Shown here one piece after another: positions 45,230 to 56,130 of a DNA stretch of 64,000 nt. Each line of letters begins with the position of its first letter. Within the stretch, counting starts at the first letter, position 1. The translations under genes were made by a program, and so were the position numbers. Origin of the DNA: Shewanella ulleungensis (lineage in GTDB: Bacteria; Pseudomonadota; Gammaproteobacteria; Enterobacterales; Shewanellaceae). Under the pieces are notes generated by a model that saw only the letters and a list, made by a program, of their open reading frames with translations, had not been told where the DNA came from and ran no database searches. The stretch lies in assembly GCF_014648315.1 (NCBI RefSeq), contig NZ_BMQW01000003.1, positions 248,001 through 312,000 on the forward strand, given 5' to 3'.

Positions 45230-46147
45230 ATGAATAATCTAACCGAATTTGAAAAATACGTTATTGAGCAAAAAGGCACAGAGCGTCCTTTTAGTGGTGA
45301 GTACGTCGATCATGATGCTCATGGCGTTTATTGCTGTAAAAAATGTTTTGCACCTTTGTACAAAAGCGAACATAAGTTTAACGCTCATTGTGGCTGGCCA
45401 GCATTTGACGATGAGATAGCGGGTGCTGTTAAGCGTACTCCTGATGCCGATGGGCGTCGAGTCGAAATTACCTGTGATCAATGTGGTGGACATTTAGGCC
45501 ATGTATTTGAAGGTGAATTATTGACGGATAAAAATGTACGTCATTGCGTAAATTCGGTGTCGATGGTGTTCAAATCAATAGATGAATTAAACATGTCTGA
45601 TTCGGCTCCTAACCAAATTCAAAAAGCGACTTTTGGTGCGGGCTGCTTTTGGTGTGTTGAAGCCATTTTTGCTCAGCTTGAGGGCGTGATAAGTGTTAAA
45701 TCAGGGTACTGTGGCGGAGATGCAAAAGAGGCAAATTACCACGCGGTATGTTCAGGGCGCACAGGGCACGCTGAAGTGGTTCACATTGAGTTTGATCCTG
45801 CGGTTATTCATTTTGAAACACTACTAAGCGTGTTATTTGAAAGTCATAATCCGACGACATTAAACCAACAAGGTAATGATAAAGGACCACAATATCGTTC
45901 GGTTATTTTTGCGCATAATAGCGAACAAGTTGACTTAGCTAATGCGTATATCAAGCAATTAACTGCGCAAGGGATCTGGCCTAATCCTATCGTGACTCAA
46001 ATTAGTGCGTTTGACACATTTTATCCGGCAGAGAATTATCATGATGATTACTTTGCTAAACATGGCGAACAACCGTATTGTCAGCTAGTGGTAAAACCGA
46101 AATTTGATAAAGTAATGAGCAAATTTGCTGATAAACGTAAAAAGTAA
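45230..46147 (+). CDS. Bifunctional methionine sulfoxide reductase MsrB-MsrA
   Basis: A 305-residue fusion that repairs both R- and S-methionine sulfoxides. Residues about 1-120 are MsrB, with zinc cysteines CKKC and CDQC and catalytic Cys in VRHCVNSVSM. Residues about 130-300 are MsrA with catalytic GCFWC. The order B-A is the less common one; pilB-type fusions are A-B. No signal peptide, so cytosolic. The ATG at 45230 follows GAGAACGAACA. Confidence 0.95.
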   Translation: MNNLTEFEKYVIEQKGTERPFSGEYVDHDAHGVYCCKKCFAPLYKSEHKFNAHCGWPAFDDEIAGAVKRTPDADGRRVEITCDQCGGHLGHVFEGELLTDKNVRHCVNSVSMVFKSIDELNMSDSAPNQIQKATFGAGCFWCVEAIFAQLEGVISVKSGYCGGDAKEANYHAVCSGRTGHAEVVHIEFDPAVIHFETLLSVLFESHNPTTLNQQGNDKGPQYRSVIFAHNSEQVDLANAYIKQLTAQGIWPNPIVTQISAFDTFYPAENYHDDYFAKHGEQPYCQLVVKPKFDKVMSKFADKRKK

Positions 46148-46164
46148 CGTCGCAGATAACATGC

Positions 46165-46204
46165 AAAAGGGGGGGAGGTTGAATCATCAATCTTCCCCTT
46201 TTTG
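46165..46204 (+). terminator. Terminator of the MsrB-MsrA gene
   Basis: AAAAGGGG and CCCCTTTT sit at the ends of a hairpin with inner GAGGTTGA/TCAATCTTC pairing, followed by TTTTGATTTTT. Confidence 0.85.
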
Positions 46205-46465
46205 ATTTTTATACTGCCGCTTTATACAGGACTTTATTAACACTATAACTTTGTGTTTGATACGTTTAAGTTTGCGCACGCAATGATACTTAATTGGCTA
46301 GAATTATAGTGTTGTTAGTCAACTTACTTATCCGATGACAATCAATTATAGTCCCAAGACGACTCCCTTCAACAGCAGCTTAGTTTTTTATCTATTGCGA
46401 ATATGATTGCAACTATGTGCATATCAATACGAGCAAACAGCGCCGCTTAACTAAAAATAACCCAA

Positions 46466-46493
46466 TAAAAAAGCCATGCTAAGCATGGCTTTA
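46466..46493 (-). terminator. Terminator of rne
   Basis: On the minus strand AAGCCATGCT and AGCATGGCTT form a tight hairpin followed by TTTTATTGG. Confidence 0.88.
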
Positions 46494-46524
46494 TAGTTAA
46501 GAAGTGTAATCACTCCTTATGATA

Positions 46525-49500
46525 TTACTTACCAGGGCGAGCCATATCAGATGATGCACTGTTACCCATTGCAACTTTAGGTGCGTTGGTTTCAGCTTGC
46601 GCTTCATAAGCGCGACCTTGTGGTACAGCCTGTTGTTCGCGAACATCAACCGTAGGTTTAGTCATATCTGAAGATACCATTGAACCAAAACGACTGGCTT
46701 TAGCTGGTGCTTTTGGCGTTGCTTCAACCGGTGCGCTAACATCTGGTTTCACGTCAGTTACTGTTTCAGCTTTAACTTGACGTACCATAGCCGCAGGTTT
46801 GGCCATTGGTGCCGATGCATTTGATGCTACTGCTTTTTCACGGGCAACATTTGCTTGTGGCTCAGAGTTAACGGTTTCCTGAACCACTTCAACTTTAGCT
46901 ACTTCAGGTGCAACATCAGCCTTAAGCACGTCAACTACTTCAGGCGCTGCTATCGCGACGGGTTCTGTTTTAGGCTCTACAGCTTTAGGAGCTTCAGCCG
47001 TTTTCTCTGCAATCGGTTCAACCACCGGAGCTTCAACCACGGTCTCAAACTTTTGCTTATCAACAGGTGCTGGTGCTTCAGTTTTCGTATCTACTACTGG
47101 AGCTTCAGCTTGTGTTTCAGTTACCGGCTTAACAGTTGTTTCAGCATTTGCTTCCGCAGTGTCATCGTTTGCTTGCTTTACTGATACCTTATCTTGTGAT
47201 TGTTCAGCATCTAACTGTTTTTCTAACTCATCAACAGAGGTAAATACAGCTTGTTGAGTTGTGTCGCTATCATCACGACGACGACGTTGACCCGCAGCTC
47301 TAAGGTGACGAGGGCTTCGACGGCTACGACGTTGGCCTTCACGGCCGTCGGCTTTTGCGTCGTCAGATGCATCCGCATCGTTGTCATCAGTAGCTTCAAC
47401 AGTTTCGGTGTTTTCAACGGCAACTGGTGCGTCACTATTATTGCTTTCTTTGACCGTTTCACTTGTCGCCGTTGTTTGCTCTGTTTTAGCTACATTAGCT
47501 TCAACTAGCACTTCAGTGGCATCAGCTTTAACCGAATCTATCTTTGTTTGTGGTGCTGATTCTACTGCTTTATCAGCACTGTCTGATGGTGCAGTATCGT
47601 TTTTAGCTTGCGCTTCATTCGATTGCGATTGTTCGCTTCTGTCTTTACGTGGCTGGCGACGACTGCGTTGTGCTCTAGTTTCTGATTTTTCTTCAGCTAC
47701 CTTAGGCTCTACAGCTTTGGTTTCTGCTGTATTAACAACAACTGCTTTGTCGTTAGTATCAGTTGCTTTTACGGCAGTATCATCAGTTTGTTCGTTTTCA
47801 ATACGAACCTTACGGCGCATATTGCGACGTTGACGACGCTCACGTGCAGCTTCTTGTTTAGGAGACTTTTCTGTATTGGTATCGGCAGCTTTAGGTTCAT
47901 TAGTTTGCGCTAATGGTGTTTCTGCTTTTTCATTACGTGGTTTGTTCTTAGCGTTATCGTCCGGAGTATTATTTTTGCTATTACGATCATTGCGCTTGTT
48001 ACGTGTACGTGGCTCTGTGCCATCTTTTGGCTTATCGCTGTCATTACGTTGACGACGGCTGTCGTTACGGCTGGTGTTGCGATTAGCACTATCGTTACGG
48101 CTGTCATTGCGACGTGGACGACGATTATTAGTCTGTGATGTATCTTTTGCTGGCGTAGCAGGTTTAGTTTCATTGGTTTCACTGTCGCTAGTTGCAAACA
48201 GTGCACTAATTGCTGAGACGATACGAGCAAAGAATCCTGGCTGAGATGGCGCTGTAGCAACAGGGGCTTTAGCTGCTGGGACCGGCGTTGGAGCCGTTTC
48301 AGCTGGTGCCGTTTTTTGTGGTGCAGCAAAACCTTTTAAAGCAGGTTCTGGTGATGCGGCACGCTCCAGTTTACGAGGTTCATATAATTTTGATGATGGT
48401 TTTTCAACGCGCTTGTAGCTTGATTCGCTAACCTCATCATCACTTTTACGACGAACGACACGATATTCTGGCGTTTGCATATGTGCATCTGGAATGATGT
48501 ACACTTCAACTTCATGACGCTCTTCAGTAATGCGGATCGCTTTGCGTTTTTCGTTTAGTAAGAATGCCGCCACATCAACCGGCACGATAGCTTCGATTTG
48601 AGTGGTGTTTTCTTTAATGGCTTCTTCTTCCATTAAACGTAAAATCGATAATGCTAAAGATTCGGTACTACGAATAGTGCCTTGACCATGACAACGTGGG
48701 CATAAATGTGCTGCTGACTCTTCAAGTGAAGGGCGTAGGCGTTGACGTGACATCTCCATTAAACCAAAGCGTGAAATACGACCTAATTGAACACGAGCAC
48801 GGTCATGATGCACAGCATCACGCATACGATTTTCAACTTCACGTTGATGACGCACGGGGGTCATGTCGATAAAGTCGATAACAACTAAACCACCTAAGTC
48901 ACGCAGGCGTAGTTGGCGAGCAATTTCGTCAGCCGCTTCAAGGTTTGTATTTAGTGCAGTCTCTTCAATATCACCACCTTTAGTAGCGCGAGCAGAGTTG
49001 ATATCGATAGACGTTAATGCTTCTGTTGGGTCGATTACAATTGAACCACCTGACGGTAAGCGCACTTCACGCTGGAATGCTGACTCTATTTGAGACTCGA
49101 TTTGGAAGTGAGTAAATAATGGTACTTCTGAATCATATTGTTTGACTCGTTCAACGAAGTCAGGACGAACTAAACCGATATGTAGTTTAGCTTCTTCAAA
49201 AATACGTGGGTGATCGATGAGGATTTCACCAACATCACGACGTAAATAGTCACGAATAGCACGCACAATCACGTTGCTTTCTTGGTGAATTAAGAATGGC
49301 GCTGCTTTACTTTGAGCGGCTTCTTGAATGGCGTCCCAGTGGTGCTGTAGTACTTTTAAGTCCCACTTCAGTTCTGTTGATTCTTTACCGACACCAGCAG
49401 TACGAACGATTAAGCCCATGCCATTTGGTACTTCAAGTTCAGAGATGGCTTCTTTTAACTCTGTACGTTCATCACCTTCGATACGACGTGAAATACCGCC

Positions 49501-49908
49501 AGCACGAGGATTGTTTGGCATGAGTACAAGGTATGAACCAGCAAGACTGATAAAGGTTGTCAGTGCAGCACCTTTATTACCGCGCTCTTCTTTGTCAATC
49601 TGAACGATGACTTCTTGACCTTCCTGCACCACTTCTTTGATGTTAGGACGACCTTGGAATGAATAACCTTTAGGGAAGTATTCGCGAGCAATTTCTTTAA
49701 GGGGTAAAAAACCATGACGGTCTGCGCCATAATCAACAAATGCCGCTTCAAGTGATGGCTCTACGCGAGTGATTTTACCTTTATAGATATTTGATTTTTT
49801 CTGTTCGTGACCTGGACTTTCGATATCTAGATCATACAGCTGTTGCCCGTCTACAAGGGCAACACGCAACTCTTCTGATTGAGTTGCATTAATTAACATA
49901 CGTTTCAT
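46525..49908 (-). CDS. rne: Ribonuclease E
   Basis: Essential endoribonuclease and degradosome scaffold, 1127 residues. The N-terminal catalytic half has an S1 domain ([18 protein letters not shown]), the DNase I-like Mg2+ site ([20 protein letters not shown]) and the Zn-link CPRCHGQG. After about residue 530 the protein is disordered, first Arg/Asn/Asp-rich (RNA-binding), then Ala/Glu/Val-rich repeats ending [14 protein letters not shown]. The Shewanella tail differs greatly from that of E. coli, as expected. It starts [10 protein letters not shown]. Confidence 0.97.
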   Translation of the reverse strand: MKRMLINATQSEELRVALVDGQQLYDLDIESPGHEQKKSNIYKGKITRVEPSLEAAFVDYGADRHGFLPLKEIAREYFPKGYSFQGRPNIKEVVQEGQEVIVQIDKEERGNKGAALTTFISLAGSYLVLMPNNPRAGGISRRIEGDERTELKEAISELEVPNGMGLIVRTAGVGKESTELKWDLKVLQHHWDAIQEAAQSKAAPFLIHQESNVIVRAIRDYLRRDVGEILIDHPRIFEEAKLHIGLVRPDFVERVKQYDSEVPLFTHFQIESQIESAFQREVRLPSGGSIVIDPTEALTSIDINSARATKGGDIEETALNTNLEAADEIARQLRLRDLGGLVVIDFIDMTPVRHQREVENRMRDAVHHDRARVQLGRISRFGLMEMSRQRLRPSLEESAAHLCPRCHGQGTIRSTESLALSILRLMEEEAIKENTTQIEAIVPVDVAAFLLNEKRKAIRITEERHEVEVYIIPDAHMQTPEYRVVRRKSDDEVSESSYKRVEKPSSKLYEPRKLERAASPEPALKGFAAPQKTAPAETAPTPVPAAKAPVATAPSQPGFFARIVSAISALFATSDSETNETKPATPAKDTSQTNNRRPRRNDSRNDSANRNTSRNDSRRQRNDSDKPKDGTEPRTRNKRNDRNSKNNTPDDNAKNKPRNEKAETPLAQTNEPKAADTNTEKSPKQEAARERRQRRNMRRKVRIENEQTDDTAVKATDTNDKAVVVNTAETKAVEPKVAEEKSETRAQRSRRQPRKDRSEQSQSNEAQAKNDTAPSDSADKAVESAPQTKIDSVKADATEVLVEANVAKTEQTTATSETVKESNNSDAPVAVENTETVEATDDNDADASDDAKADGREGQRRSRRSPRHLRAAGQRRRRDDSDTTQQAVFTSVDELEKQLDAEQSQDKVSVKQANDDTAEANAETTVKPVTETQAEAPVVDTKTEAPAPVDKQKFETVVEAPVVEPIAEKTAEAPKAVEPKTEPVAIAAPEVVDVLKADVAPEVAKVEVVQETVNSEPQANVAREKAVASNASAPMAKPAAMVRQVKAETVTDVKPDVSAPVEATPKAPAKASRFGSMVSSDMTKPTVDVREQQAVPQGRAYEAQAETNAPKVAMGNSASSDMARPGK

Positions 49909-50798
49909 GATGACGTGATTCTTCTAAATGAGGTCATCAAACAACACGATCTTTCTGCATTACGGGCCTGAATTAATCGGTGTAACCTCACGGTTAGCTC
50001 CAGGCAATTAGGTGCTCATCACTGTAAAACGCAGTCGCTGCGTGTCGCATCCTATTTATGGCTTATTTTCTAATATTTACAAAAACAAGGAATTCGTTGA
50101 CTTACAACCAACCCCATAAATTATGGTAATTTAATCCGTTAATGCCCAAGTCGAATCGGTTTGTTTGATAACAAGCTAAAATATTGTTCGAATTTGGGGC
50201 GATTTACTGCAGTTAAATTGAAATCTTTATTGAAGACTTACGGTTTAATTGTCGAAACGTTTCTTGTCGTTTTTTATTTATATACAATTTGCAAATCAAT
50301 GACTTGCTACCGATAAAGCTCATTTTCTTAATTGCAGTTTTTTCGCATTTGGTGAAAGTTGTGAACACTTTATCCACTGTTTACTCTCAACCTGAGCGCA
50401 AATATAGCAACAAACGCTATTTTCATCAATCAAAAGCCCATAATCTTTCATGTATTTATTTCAAGTCACCTAGGGTCTGCTGATCTTTGCTTGATGAATT
50501 TCGTTCGAGTTAAAAACGTTTTAATCGAGGCTAATGGATTGATGCCTAGTCATCTAAGCAAAGTTCAGTCAACGAAGAGTAAAACGTTTTTAGCCGAACC
50601 CTACGGCAGCGTTTGTTGACCATTTTTACTGCGTTATCGACTTTTTGTGTAGAATAACTACACCTCAAAGTCTCTGCCTTGTACAAATGACCAACAATTC
50701 GCTGCAAAAACAACCTTGAAAGATCAACTGGCCCTGGGTCATAGCCAATCATTTGCAAGATAAGGTACACTATTGCAGTTACTACTATATGGCGCATC
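49909..50798. other. 890-bp region between divergent rne and rluC
   Basis: The left part is the rne 5' leader with conserved-type hairpins (see 49966-50041). The remainder is AT-rich and must hold both promoters. Two short open frames here (about 64 and 84 codons) lack any family resemblance or sensible ribosome binding site and I do not call them. Confidence 0.5.
49966..50041 (-). promoter_or_regulatory. Structured 5' leader of rne (rne5-like autoregulatory element)
   Basis: On the minus strand GCCTG (50005-50001) pairs with CAGGC (49970-49966), enclosing AACC-GTGA-GGTT, a 4-bp stem closed by a GNRA tetraloop, with a large asymmetric internal loop. Upstream is a second hairpin CGCAG-CGA-CTGCG (50041-50030 region). 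In E. coli rne a hairpin of this kind (hp2) lets RNase E sense and cut its own mRNA. Identity with that element is inferred from position and shape. Confidence 0.5.
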
Positions 50799-51755
50799 AT
50801 GAATACTGAAACTACCCCCCAAGTTGAATACGTGACTATCGACGAAGATCATTTTGAACAACGCATCGATAATTTTTTACTCACCAAATTAAAAGGTGTT
50901 CCTAAGAGCATGATCTATCGGATTGTGCGTAAAGGAGAGGTGCGCGTAAATAAAAAGCGCATTAAGCCTGAATACAAATTGCAAATCGGTGACATCGTTC
51001 GTGTCCCGCCTGTGAGAATGGCAGAAAAAGATAATCGTAAAGCGCCATCACCTAATTTATCAAGGGTGTCACAACTTGAAGAGCGTATTATCCACGAAGA
51101 TAATCATCTGATTGTGTTAAATAAACCTGCTGGAATTGCCGTACATGGTGGCAGTGGCGTTGATTATGGTGTGATTGAAGGTTTACGTTCACTTCGCCCC
51201 CAACAGAAATTTTTAGAGCTCGTACATCGTCTAGATAAAGACACTTCAGGTGTGTTGCTTGTGGCTAAAAAGCGTAGTGCGTTAAAACATTTACACGAGC
51301 AGCTGCGCAGTAAAACCATGCAAAAAGATTATTTGGCTTTAGTGCGTGGTGAATGGCAAGCAACTGATAAAGTCGTAAAAGCGCCGTTATTAAAAATTAC
51401 CTTAAAGTCTGGTGAACGGATTGTTCGCGTTAATAAAGAAGGTAAAGAGTCTGAAACTCGCTACAAAATAATGCAACGTTACCAAGGTTGTACATTAGTA
51501 AAAGCGAGTCCTGTAACTGGGCGTACGCATCAAATTCGTGTGCATTGCCAGTATGCTGGTCATGCGATTGCATGTGATGACAAATACAGTGAGCAACAAT
51601 TTGATGACAGCATGAGAGCATTAGGATTAGACCGTTTGTTTTTACATGCAGCAGAGCTTAAGTTTACTCATCCTGAAAATAATGAAGTCATGCAAGTCAA
51701 AGCACCATTAGATGAAATATTGCTCAATACATTGGATAAGCTCAAACGAACATAA
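50799..51755 (+). CDS. rluC: 23S rRNA pseudouridine synthase RluC
   Basis: Makes pseudouridines at 955, 2504 and 2580 of 23S rRNA in E. coli. Length is 318 residues: an S4 RNA-binding domain (RIDNFLLTKLKGVPKSMIYRIVRKGEVRVN), then the RluA-type catalytic domain with HRLDKDTSGVLLVAK, in which the Asp is the catalytic residue, and GRTHQIRVH. Divergent from rne, as in many gammaproteobacteria. Confidence 0.96.
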   Translation: MNTETTPQVEYVTIDEDHFEQRIDNFLLTKLKGVPKSMIYRIVRKGEVRVNKKRIKPEYKLQIGDIVRVPPVRMAEKDNRKAPSPNLSRVSQLEERIIHEDNHLIVLNKPAGIAVHGGSGVDYGVIEGLRSLRPQQKFLELVHRLDKDTSGVLLVAKKRSALKHLHEQLRSKTMQKDYLALVRGEWQATDKVVKAPLLKITLKSGERIVRVNKEGKESETRYKIMQRYQGCTLVKASPVTGRTHQIRVHCQYAGHAIACDDKYSEQQFDDSMRALGLDRLFLHAAELKFTHPENNEVMQVKAPLDEILLNTLDKLKRT

Positions 51756-51798
51756 ACCAGATTTTATAGGGTGTTGAATCAATAGAGTAGGGTATAAC

Positions 51799-52446
51799 GT
51801 GAAGAGTAAAGACAAAGCATTTGATTTAGTCATTTTTGACTGGGATGGCACGTTAATGGACACTGTCGGTAAAATTGTGTCTTGCATGCAAAGTGTGGCG
51901 CATGAGTTAGCGTTAACTGTGCCGACTGAACAACAAGTGAGAGATGTGATTGGGTTGTCTTTGCCAACGATTATGCCTATTTTGTTTGCTGAACATGAAA
52001 ACCATCAACAAATTATTGATTGCTATCGACGCCATCATTTAGCGAGTGACTACCCGACGCCGTTATTTGACGGCGTAGAAGTACTGATTAAGCAGTTGCA
52101 TGAGGCGGGTTATCAATTAGCCATTGCGACAGGCAAAGCACGGGAGGGATTAGACAGAGTACTAGAGTTGACTGGACTCGGTCAGTATTTTCATGCATCT
52201 CGCTGTGCCAGTGATTCGCAAAGTAAACCACATCCTGAAATGCTGCAAGGGTTGCTAAGCTATTTTGAGATAAGCGCTGATAAAGCGATTATGATTGGTG
52301 ATTCAATTCATGACTTAACTATGGCCAATAACGCTAATATGGCCAGTATTGGCGTAAGTTATGGCGCGCATGATGAAGCTCGACTAAAAGTGCTTCAGCC
52401 TTTGGCTATTGTTAGTGCTCCCTCTGCAATACGTCATTATTTGTAA
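51799..52446 (+). CDS. HAD-IA family hydrolase
   Basis: A 215-residue phosphatase of the phosphoglycolate-phosphatase-like type. Motif I FDWDGTLMDT (nucleophile and acid Asp), motif II ATGKAREG, motif III with Lys at SKPHPEML, motif IV MIGDSIHDLTMA. It starts with GTG at 51799 and lies 43 nt after rluC, so likely in the same transcript. Substrate unknown; Gph-like or a house-cleaning phosphatase are the main options. Confidence 0.9.
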   Translation: MKSKDKAFDLVIFDWDGTLMDTVGKIVSCMQSVAHELALTVPTEQQVRDVIGLSLPTIMPILFAEHENHQQIIDCYRRHHLASDYPTPLFDGVEVLIKQLHEAGYQLAIATGKAREGLDRVLELTGLGQYFHASRCASDSQSKPHPEMLQGLLSYFEISADKAIMIGDSIHDLTMANNANMASIGVSYGAHDEARLKVLQPLAIVSAPSAIRHYL

Positions 52447-52509
52447 TTCGATGTTGGGCTTTCACGATATTGATTGAAAGCCCTCATGTAAAGTTTGATA
52501 TTAGTATGC

Positions 52510-53109
52510 TTACCGGCTTAACACATCCATCCCTTGTTGTTGCAGTAACTCAATTAGCTTAATTAATGGCAAACCAATCAATGTATTGGGATCATCACCT
52601 TCTAAGCGGCTAAACAGCGCAATACCTAAACCTTCACTTTTAAAACTCCCTGCACAATATAAAGGTTGCTCTTTTTCGACATAATAGCGGATCTGTTTTT
52701 GCGTTAAGCTTTTAAAATGTACTGTAAAAGGTTCGATACATGACAATATCTGCTGTGTGCTTTGGTTATATACCGCAAGGCCAGTATAAAAGGTAATGGC
52801 TTGGCCAGAAGCTGCACTCAGTTGGGCAATCGCATTGTCGACGGTATGGGGTTTACCGATAATCAGCCCGTTTATCACAGCGACTTGATCTGAACCAATA
52901 ATTAATTGAGTTGAGTCTGTTTTTTGCGCTAGTTTGGCACCGGCGAGCGCTTTTTGTTCAGCTAGACGTTTTACTAATGCTGTTGCTGTTTCATTTTGTT
53001 GTGGTGTTTCGTCTATATCGGGATTAACGCAGTCAAATGGCTGCATTAATTTTTGCAATAGTTGTTGACGAAAAGGCGAGGTTGATGCGAGTACAAGATT
53101 GAAATTCAT
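52510..53109 (-). CDS. Maf-family nucleotide pyrophosphatase (YceF-like)
   Basis: A 199-residue house-cleaning pyrophosphatase. Signature [14 protein letters not shown] at the N-terminus, [32 protein letters not shown] and the C-terminal [15 protein letters not shown]. coli YceF prefers m7GTP and sits next to yceD-rpmF as here, so the yceF-type specificity is likely. Divergent from yceD. Confidence 0.93.
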   Translation of the reverse strand: MNFNLVLASTSPFRQQLLQKLMQPFDCVNPDIDETPQQNETATALVKRLAEQKALAGAKLAQKTDSTQLIIGSDQVAVINGLIIGKPHTVDNAIAQLSAASGQAITFYTGLAVYNQSTQQILSCIEPFTVHFKSLTQKQIRYYVEKEQPLYCAGSFKSEGLGIALFSRLEGDDPNTLIGLPLIKLIELLQQQGMDVLSR

Positions 53110-53320
53110 AGGGTTTATTCAACTATTTATTTATCAATAATCAATTATCGTTCAGTTTACTGCATTCATTAGGCCAAATGGAGTATTTTTCGCCGAGTAA
53201 TGCTTGTGTGATGGGGTTTGGTTCGGTAAAATTTGCCAACTTTCAAATTCAATGCCGGATTAAAGAATACCTAATTAGTCAGTGTTAGGTGAGATGACCG
53301 TATTTTTACGGAAATTTTCT

Positions 53321-53347
53321 TTGACTCCAGCGTTTTCAAACTATAAT
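53321..53347 (+). promoter_or_regulatory. Promoter directly before yceD, implying a leaderless or near-leaderless mRNA
   Basis: TTGACT (53321-53326), 15-bp spacer, perfect TATAAT (53342-53347). The start codon ATG is at 53359, so transcription would begin only about 3-6 nt before it. No Shine-Dalgarno sequence is present. Confidence 0.65.
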
Positions 53348-53358
53348 ATGCGCGCCTT

Positions 53359-53883
53359 ATGCAAACAGTAAAGATACCGGTTTCAATTGATCCTATACGC
53401 GCTGCCTCAAGCGGCCTTCGTTACGAAGGTTACGTGCCAGGCCAGCAACTAAAGCGATTAAGCGAGTTATGTGCCGGCGACTGTTCCAACGTAGTTGTGT
53501 CGTTGGAATGTGGCGTCGACTTACAGGGGATAGTCTACCTTCGCGGGAAGGCTGTGACGGAGCTCACTCTGCTATGTCAACGTTGCATGACACAATATAC
53601 TACTGAGGTTACGGTCGAGTTTTGTTTTAGTCCTTGTAAGACTGAGGCAGAAATCGATGAGCTCCCGGATGCGTATGACCCAATTGAGTGTAATGAGATT
53701 GGTGAAGTACGTCTGCATCAATTGATTGAAGATGAATTGATAGTCGCTATGCCGATCATCCCTATGCATGAAGATTCTGATTGCAACCTAGGGTCGAAAG
53801 ATATAGTTGTAGGCGAGATCGAACCCGCTCATGAGGAGCGTCCAAATCCGTTTGCAGTGTTAGAAAAACTGAAGAGCAAGTAA
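53359..53883 (+). CDS. yceD: 23S rRNA accumulation protein YceD (DUF177)
   Basis: A 174-residue protein needed for normal 23S rRNA levels. It opens MQTVKIPVSIDPIRAASSGL, aligning from residue 1 with E. coli YceD (MQKVKLPLTLDPVR), which fixes the start. It has a CQRC motif in LTLLCQRCMTQY and PFAVLEKLKSK at the end. It is the first gene of the yceD-rpmF-plsX-fab cluster and has no visible ribosome binding site (see promoter at 53321). Confidence 0.95.
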   Translation: MQTVKIPVSIDPIRAASSGLRYEGYVPGQQLKRLSELCAGDCSNVVVSLECGVDLQGIVYLRGKAVTELTLLCQRCMTQYTTEVTVEFCFSPCKTEAEIDELPDAYDPIECNEIGEVRLHQLIEDELIVAMPIIPMHEDSDCNLGSKDIVVGEIEPAHEERPNPFAVLEKLKSK

Positions 53884-53900
53884 TCTAGGAGACAGGTCAA

Positions 53901-54071
53901 ATGGCTGTACAACAGAATAAAAAATCACGTTCAAAGCGCGGCATGCGTCGTTCACATGATTCATTGAGCACTGCTCAATTATCAGTAGACGCTACTAGTG
54001 GTGAATTACATCTACGTCACAACGTGACTGCTGATGGTTTTTACCGCGGTAAAAAGGTAATCAACAAGTAA
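53901..54071 (+). CDS. rpmF: 50S ribosomal protein L32
   Basis: A 56-residue basic protein opening [20 protein letters not shown] and ending [13 protein letters not shown], as in other L32 proteins. A strong ribosome binding site (CTAGGAGACAGG) precedes the ATG at 53901. It lies 17 nt after yceD and 15 nt before plsX, the standard order. It lacks the zinc-binding cysteines found in some L32 paralogs, which is normal for gammaproteobacteria. Confidence 0.98.
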   Translation: MAVQQNKKSRSKRGMRRSHDSLSTAQLSVDATSGELHLRHNVTADGFYRGKKVINK

Positions 54072-54086
54072 TTTGTTGATTATCTG

Positions 54087-55115
54087 ATGACAAATCTGAC
54101 GCTTGCGTTAGATGCGATGGGGGGCGATCACGGTCCCCACGTGACAGTGCCTGCAGCAATGCAGGCACTGAAATTTCATAGCACCCTCAAAATTATTTTG
54201 GTTGGCAATCAAACCGAAATTCAAAAATATTTACCTCAAACACCCTCTAGTGATTTAAACCGAATTGAAATAATTCATACTACCGAAGTTGTCACTATGT
54301 GTGATAGGCCCGTTCATGCGTTGCGTTCACGTAAAAACAGTTCAATGAGAATTGCGCTGGAATTAGTACGAGACGGTAAAGCCGCTGCTTGCGTTAGCGC
54401 AGGTAACACGGGTGCATTAATGGCAATGGCAAAAGTATTGCTTAAAACCTTACCCGGTATAGATAGGCCTGCATTGGTGTCTTGCTTACCAGCGGTTACA
54501 GGCAAGCCGGTTTATTTACTTGATTTAGGTGCTAACGTCTCTTGTGACTCAGAAGCATTATTTCAATTCGCGATTATGGGTTCGGTTTTATGTGAAGCCG
54601 TCCATAAAAAAGCGCGCCCGAAAGTGGCATTATTGAATGTGGGCATCGAAGAGGTAAAAGGTAACGATCAAGTTCAACAAGCCGGGCAGTTATTACAGCA
54701 TACCGACCAAGTTAATTACATTGGCTTTGTTGAAGGTGACGAAATTTATACTGGTAATGTCGATGTCATTGTCTGTGATGGTTTTGTCGGCAACATTACT
54801 CTTAAAACTTCCGAAGGTATTGCCAAGCTATTAGTACACCAACTAAAGCGCGGTTTAAATGATGGCTTTTTTGTACGTTTACTCTCCAAACTCATCGCTC
54901 CACACATACAAGCTGTACTCAGTAAGATGAACCCCGACCACTATAATGGTGCAAGTCTGATAGGATTGCGCGGAATAGTAGTAAAGAGTCATGGTAACGC
55001 GGATGAAGCTGCATTTTTACAAGCATTAAATTTAGCAGCAACAGAAGCAAAACGTCGTCTTCCTGAAATGATTAAAGATCGTTTGGAGTCGATTCTTTTA
55101 GACATCAATAGCTGA
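54087..55115 (+). CDS. plsX: Phosphate acyltransferase PlsX
   Basis: Converts acyl-ACP to acyl-phosphate for phospholipid synthesis at the membrane surface. Length is 342 residues. Blocks [32 protein letters not shown] and [15 protein letters not shown] are characteristic. The start at 54087 has only a weak ribosome binding site; coupling to the rpmF end 15 nt upstream is likely. Confidence 0.97.
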   Translation: MTNLTLALDAMGGDHGPHVTVPAAMQALKFHSTLKIILVGNQTEIQKYLPQTPSSDLNRIEIIHTTEVVTMCDRPVHALRSRKNSSMRIALELVRDGKAAACVSAGNTGALMAMAKVLLKTLPGIDRPALVSCLPAVTGKPVYLLDLGANVSCDSEALFQFAIMGSVLCEAVHKKARPKVALLNVGIEEVKGNDQVQQAGQLLQHTDQVNYIGFVEGDEIYTGNVDVIVCDGFVGNITLKTSEGIAKLLVHQLKRGLNDGFFVRLLSKLIAPHIQAVLSKMNPDHYNGASLIGLRGIVVKSHGNADEAAFLQALNLAATEAKRRLPEMIKDRLESILLDINS

Positions 55116-55123
55116 TCTCATAT

Positions 55124-56083
55124 ATGCACACAAAAATTCTCGGAACAGGCAGTTATCTGCCTGTGCAAGTACGTAGCAATCAAGATCTCGAAAAAATGGT
55201 TGAAACCAATGACCAATGGATTGTTGACCGAACCGGTATCTCTGAGCGGCGCATCGCTGCTACAGATGAGTCGGTGGCAACCATGGGCCATCAAGCTGCA
55301 TTAAAAGCACTTGAGATGGCCGGCATTGATGCCAGTGAGTTAGACATGATTGTTTGTGGTACCACTAGTGCAACCAATGCATTCCCTGCAGCTGCCTGCG
55401 AAATTCAAGCCTTACTTGGCGTTAAAAATTTTCCAGCCTTTGATATTGCCGCTGCATGTTCAGGCTTTGTGTATGCGCTGTCTGTCGCCGACCAGTTTGT
55501 AAAAACTGGCGCCGCTAAAAAAGTATTAGTCATTGGTTCTGATGTATTGTCGCGAATGTGCGACCCAGCTGATCGAACAACTGTTATTTTGTTTGGTGAT
55601 GGTGCCGGCGCAGCTATTATTGGCGCAAGTGATACCCCCGGTATTATTGCCACTCATATTTATGCAGATGGTAGTCAAGGTGAATTGCTAAAATGCGCTT
55701 TTCCTCCTCGTTCAGGTGAAGGCTCTGAAGCCGTCAGTTTTATGACAATGAAAGGCAATGACGTATTTAAAGTTGCCGTAACTCAGCTATCGAATGTGGT
55801 CACGGAAACACTACGTTTAAACAATGTAGATAAGTCTGAGATCGACTGGTTAGTTCCGCATCAAGCTAATTTTCGCATCATCAATGCAACCGCGAAAAAA
55901 CTAGATATGAGTTTAGATAAAGTGGTACTTACGTTGGCAAGGCACGGTAATACATCGGCAGCCTCAGTGCCTATTGCACTTGATGAAGCTGTACGTGATG
56001 GCCGTATTCAACGTGGCCAATTATTATTACTTGAAGCTTTTGGTGGCGGTTTTGCATGGGGCAGTGCCCTTATTCGTTACTAA
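55124..56083 (+). CDS. fabH: Beta-ketoacyl-ACP synthase III
   Basis: Initiates fatty acid synthesis by condensing acetyl-CoA with malonyl-ACP. Length is 319 residues. The catalytic triad is visible: Cys in [11 protein letters not shown], His in VPHQANFRI and Asn in [10 protein letters not shown]. Starts 8 nt after plsX. Confidence 0.98.
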   Translation: MHTKILGTGSYLPVQVRSNQDLEKMVETNDQWIVDRTGISERRIAATDESVATMGHQAALKALEMAGIDASELDMIVCGTTSATNAFPAAACEIQALLGVKNFPAFDIAAACSGFVYALSVADQFVKTGAAKKVLVIGSDVLSRMCDPADRTTVILFGDGAGAAIIGASDTPGIIATHIYADGSQGELLKCAFPPRSGEGSEAVSFMTMKGNDVFKVAVTQLSNVVTETLRLNNVDKSEIDWLVPHQANFRIINATAKKLDMSLDKVVLTLARHGNTSAASVPIALDEAVRDGRIQRGQLLLLEAFGGGFAWGSALIRY

Positions 56084-56130
56084 TTTAAATCTACTCTTAT
56101 TTAAATCCACTTTTATACAGGTAAGTGTTT

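Larger units (their letters stand above)
46148..46524. other. 377-bp intergenic region between msrBA and rne
   Basis: Contains two terminators, one for each convergent gene (46165-46204 and 46466-46493). Between them I see only AT-rich sequence without a credible gene. Confidence 0.5.

Noticed and set aside
47381..47833. 150-codon open frame opposite rne
   Set aside because: It is antisense to the low-complexity Ala/Glu/Val-rich tail of RNase E; its Ser/Ala/Val composition is only the mirror of that codon bias.
50546..50800. 84-codon open frame on the minus strand upstream of rluC
   Set aside because: It covers the promoter region between rne and rluC and resembles nothing; no ribosome binding site seen.
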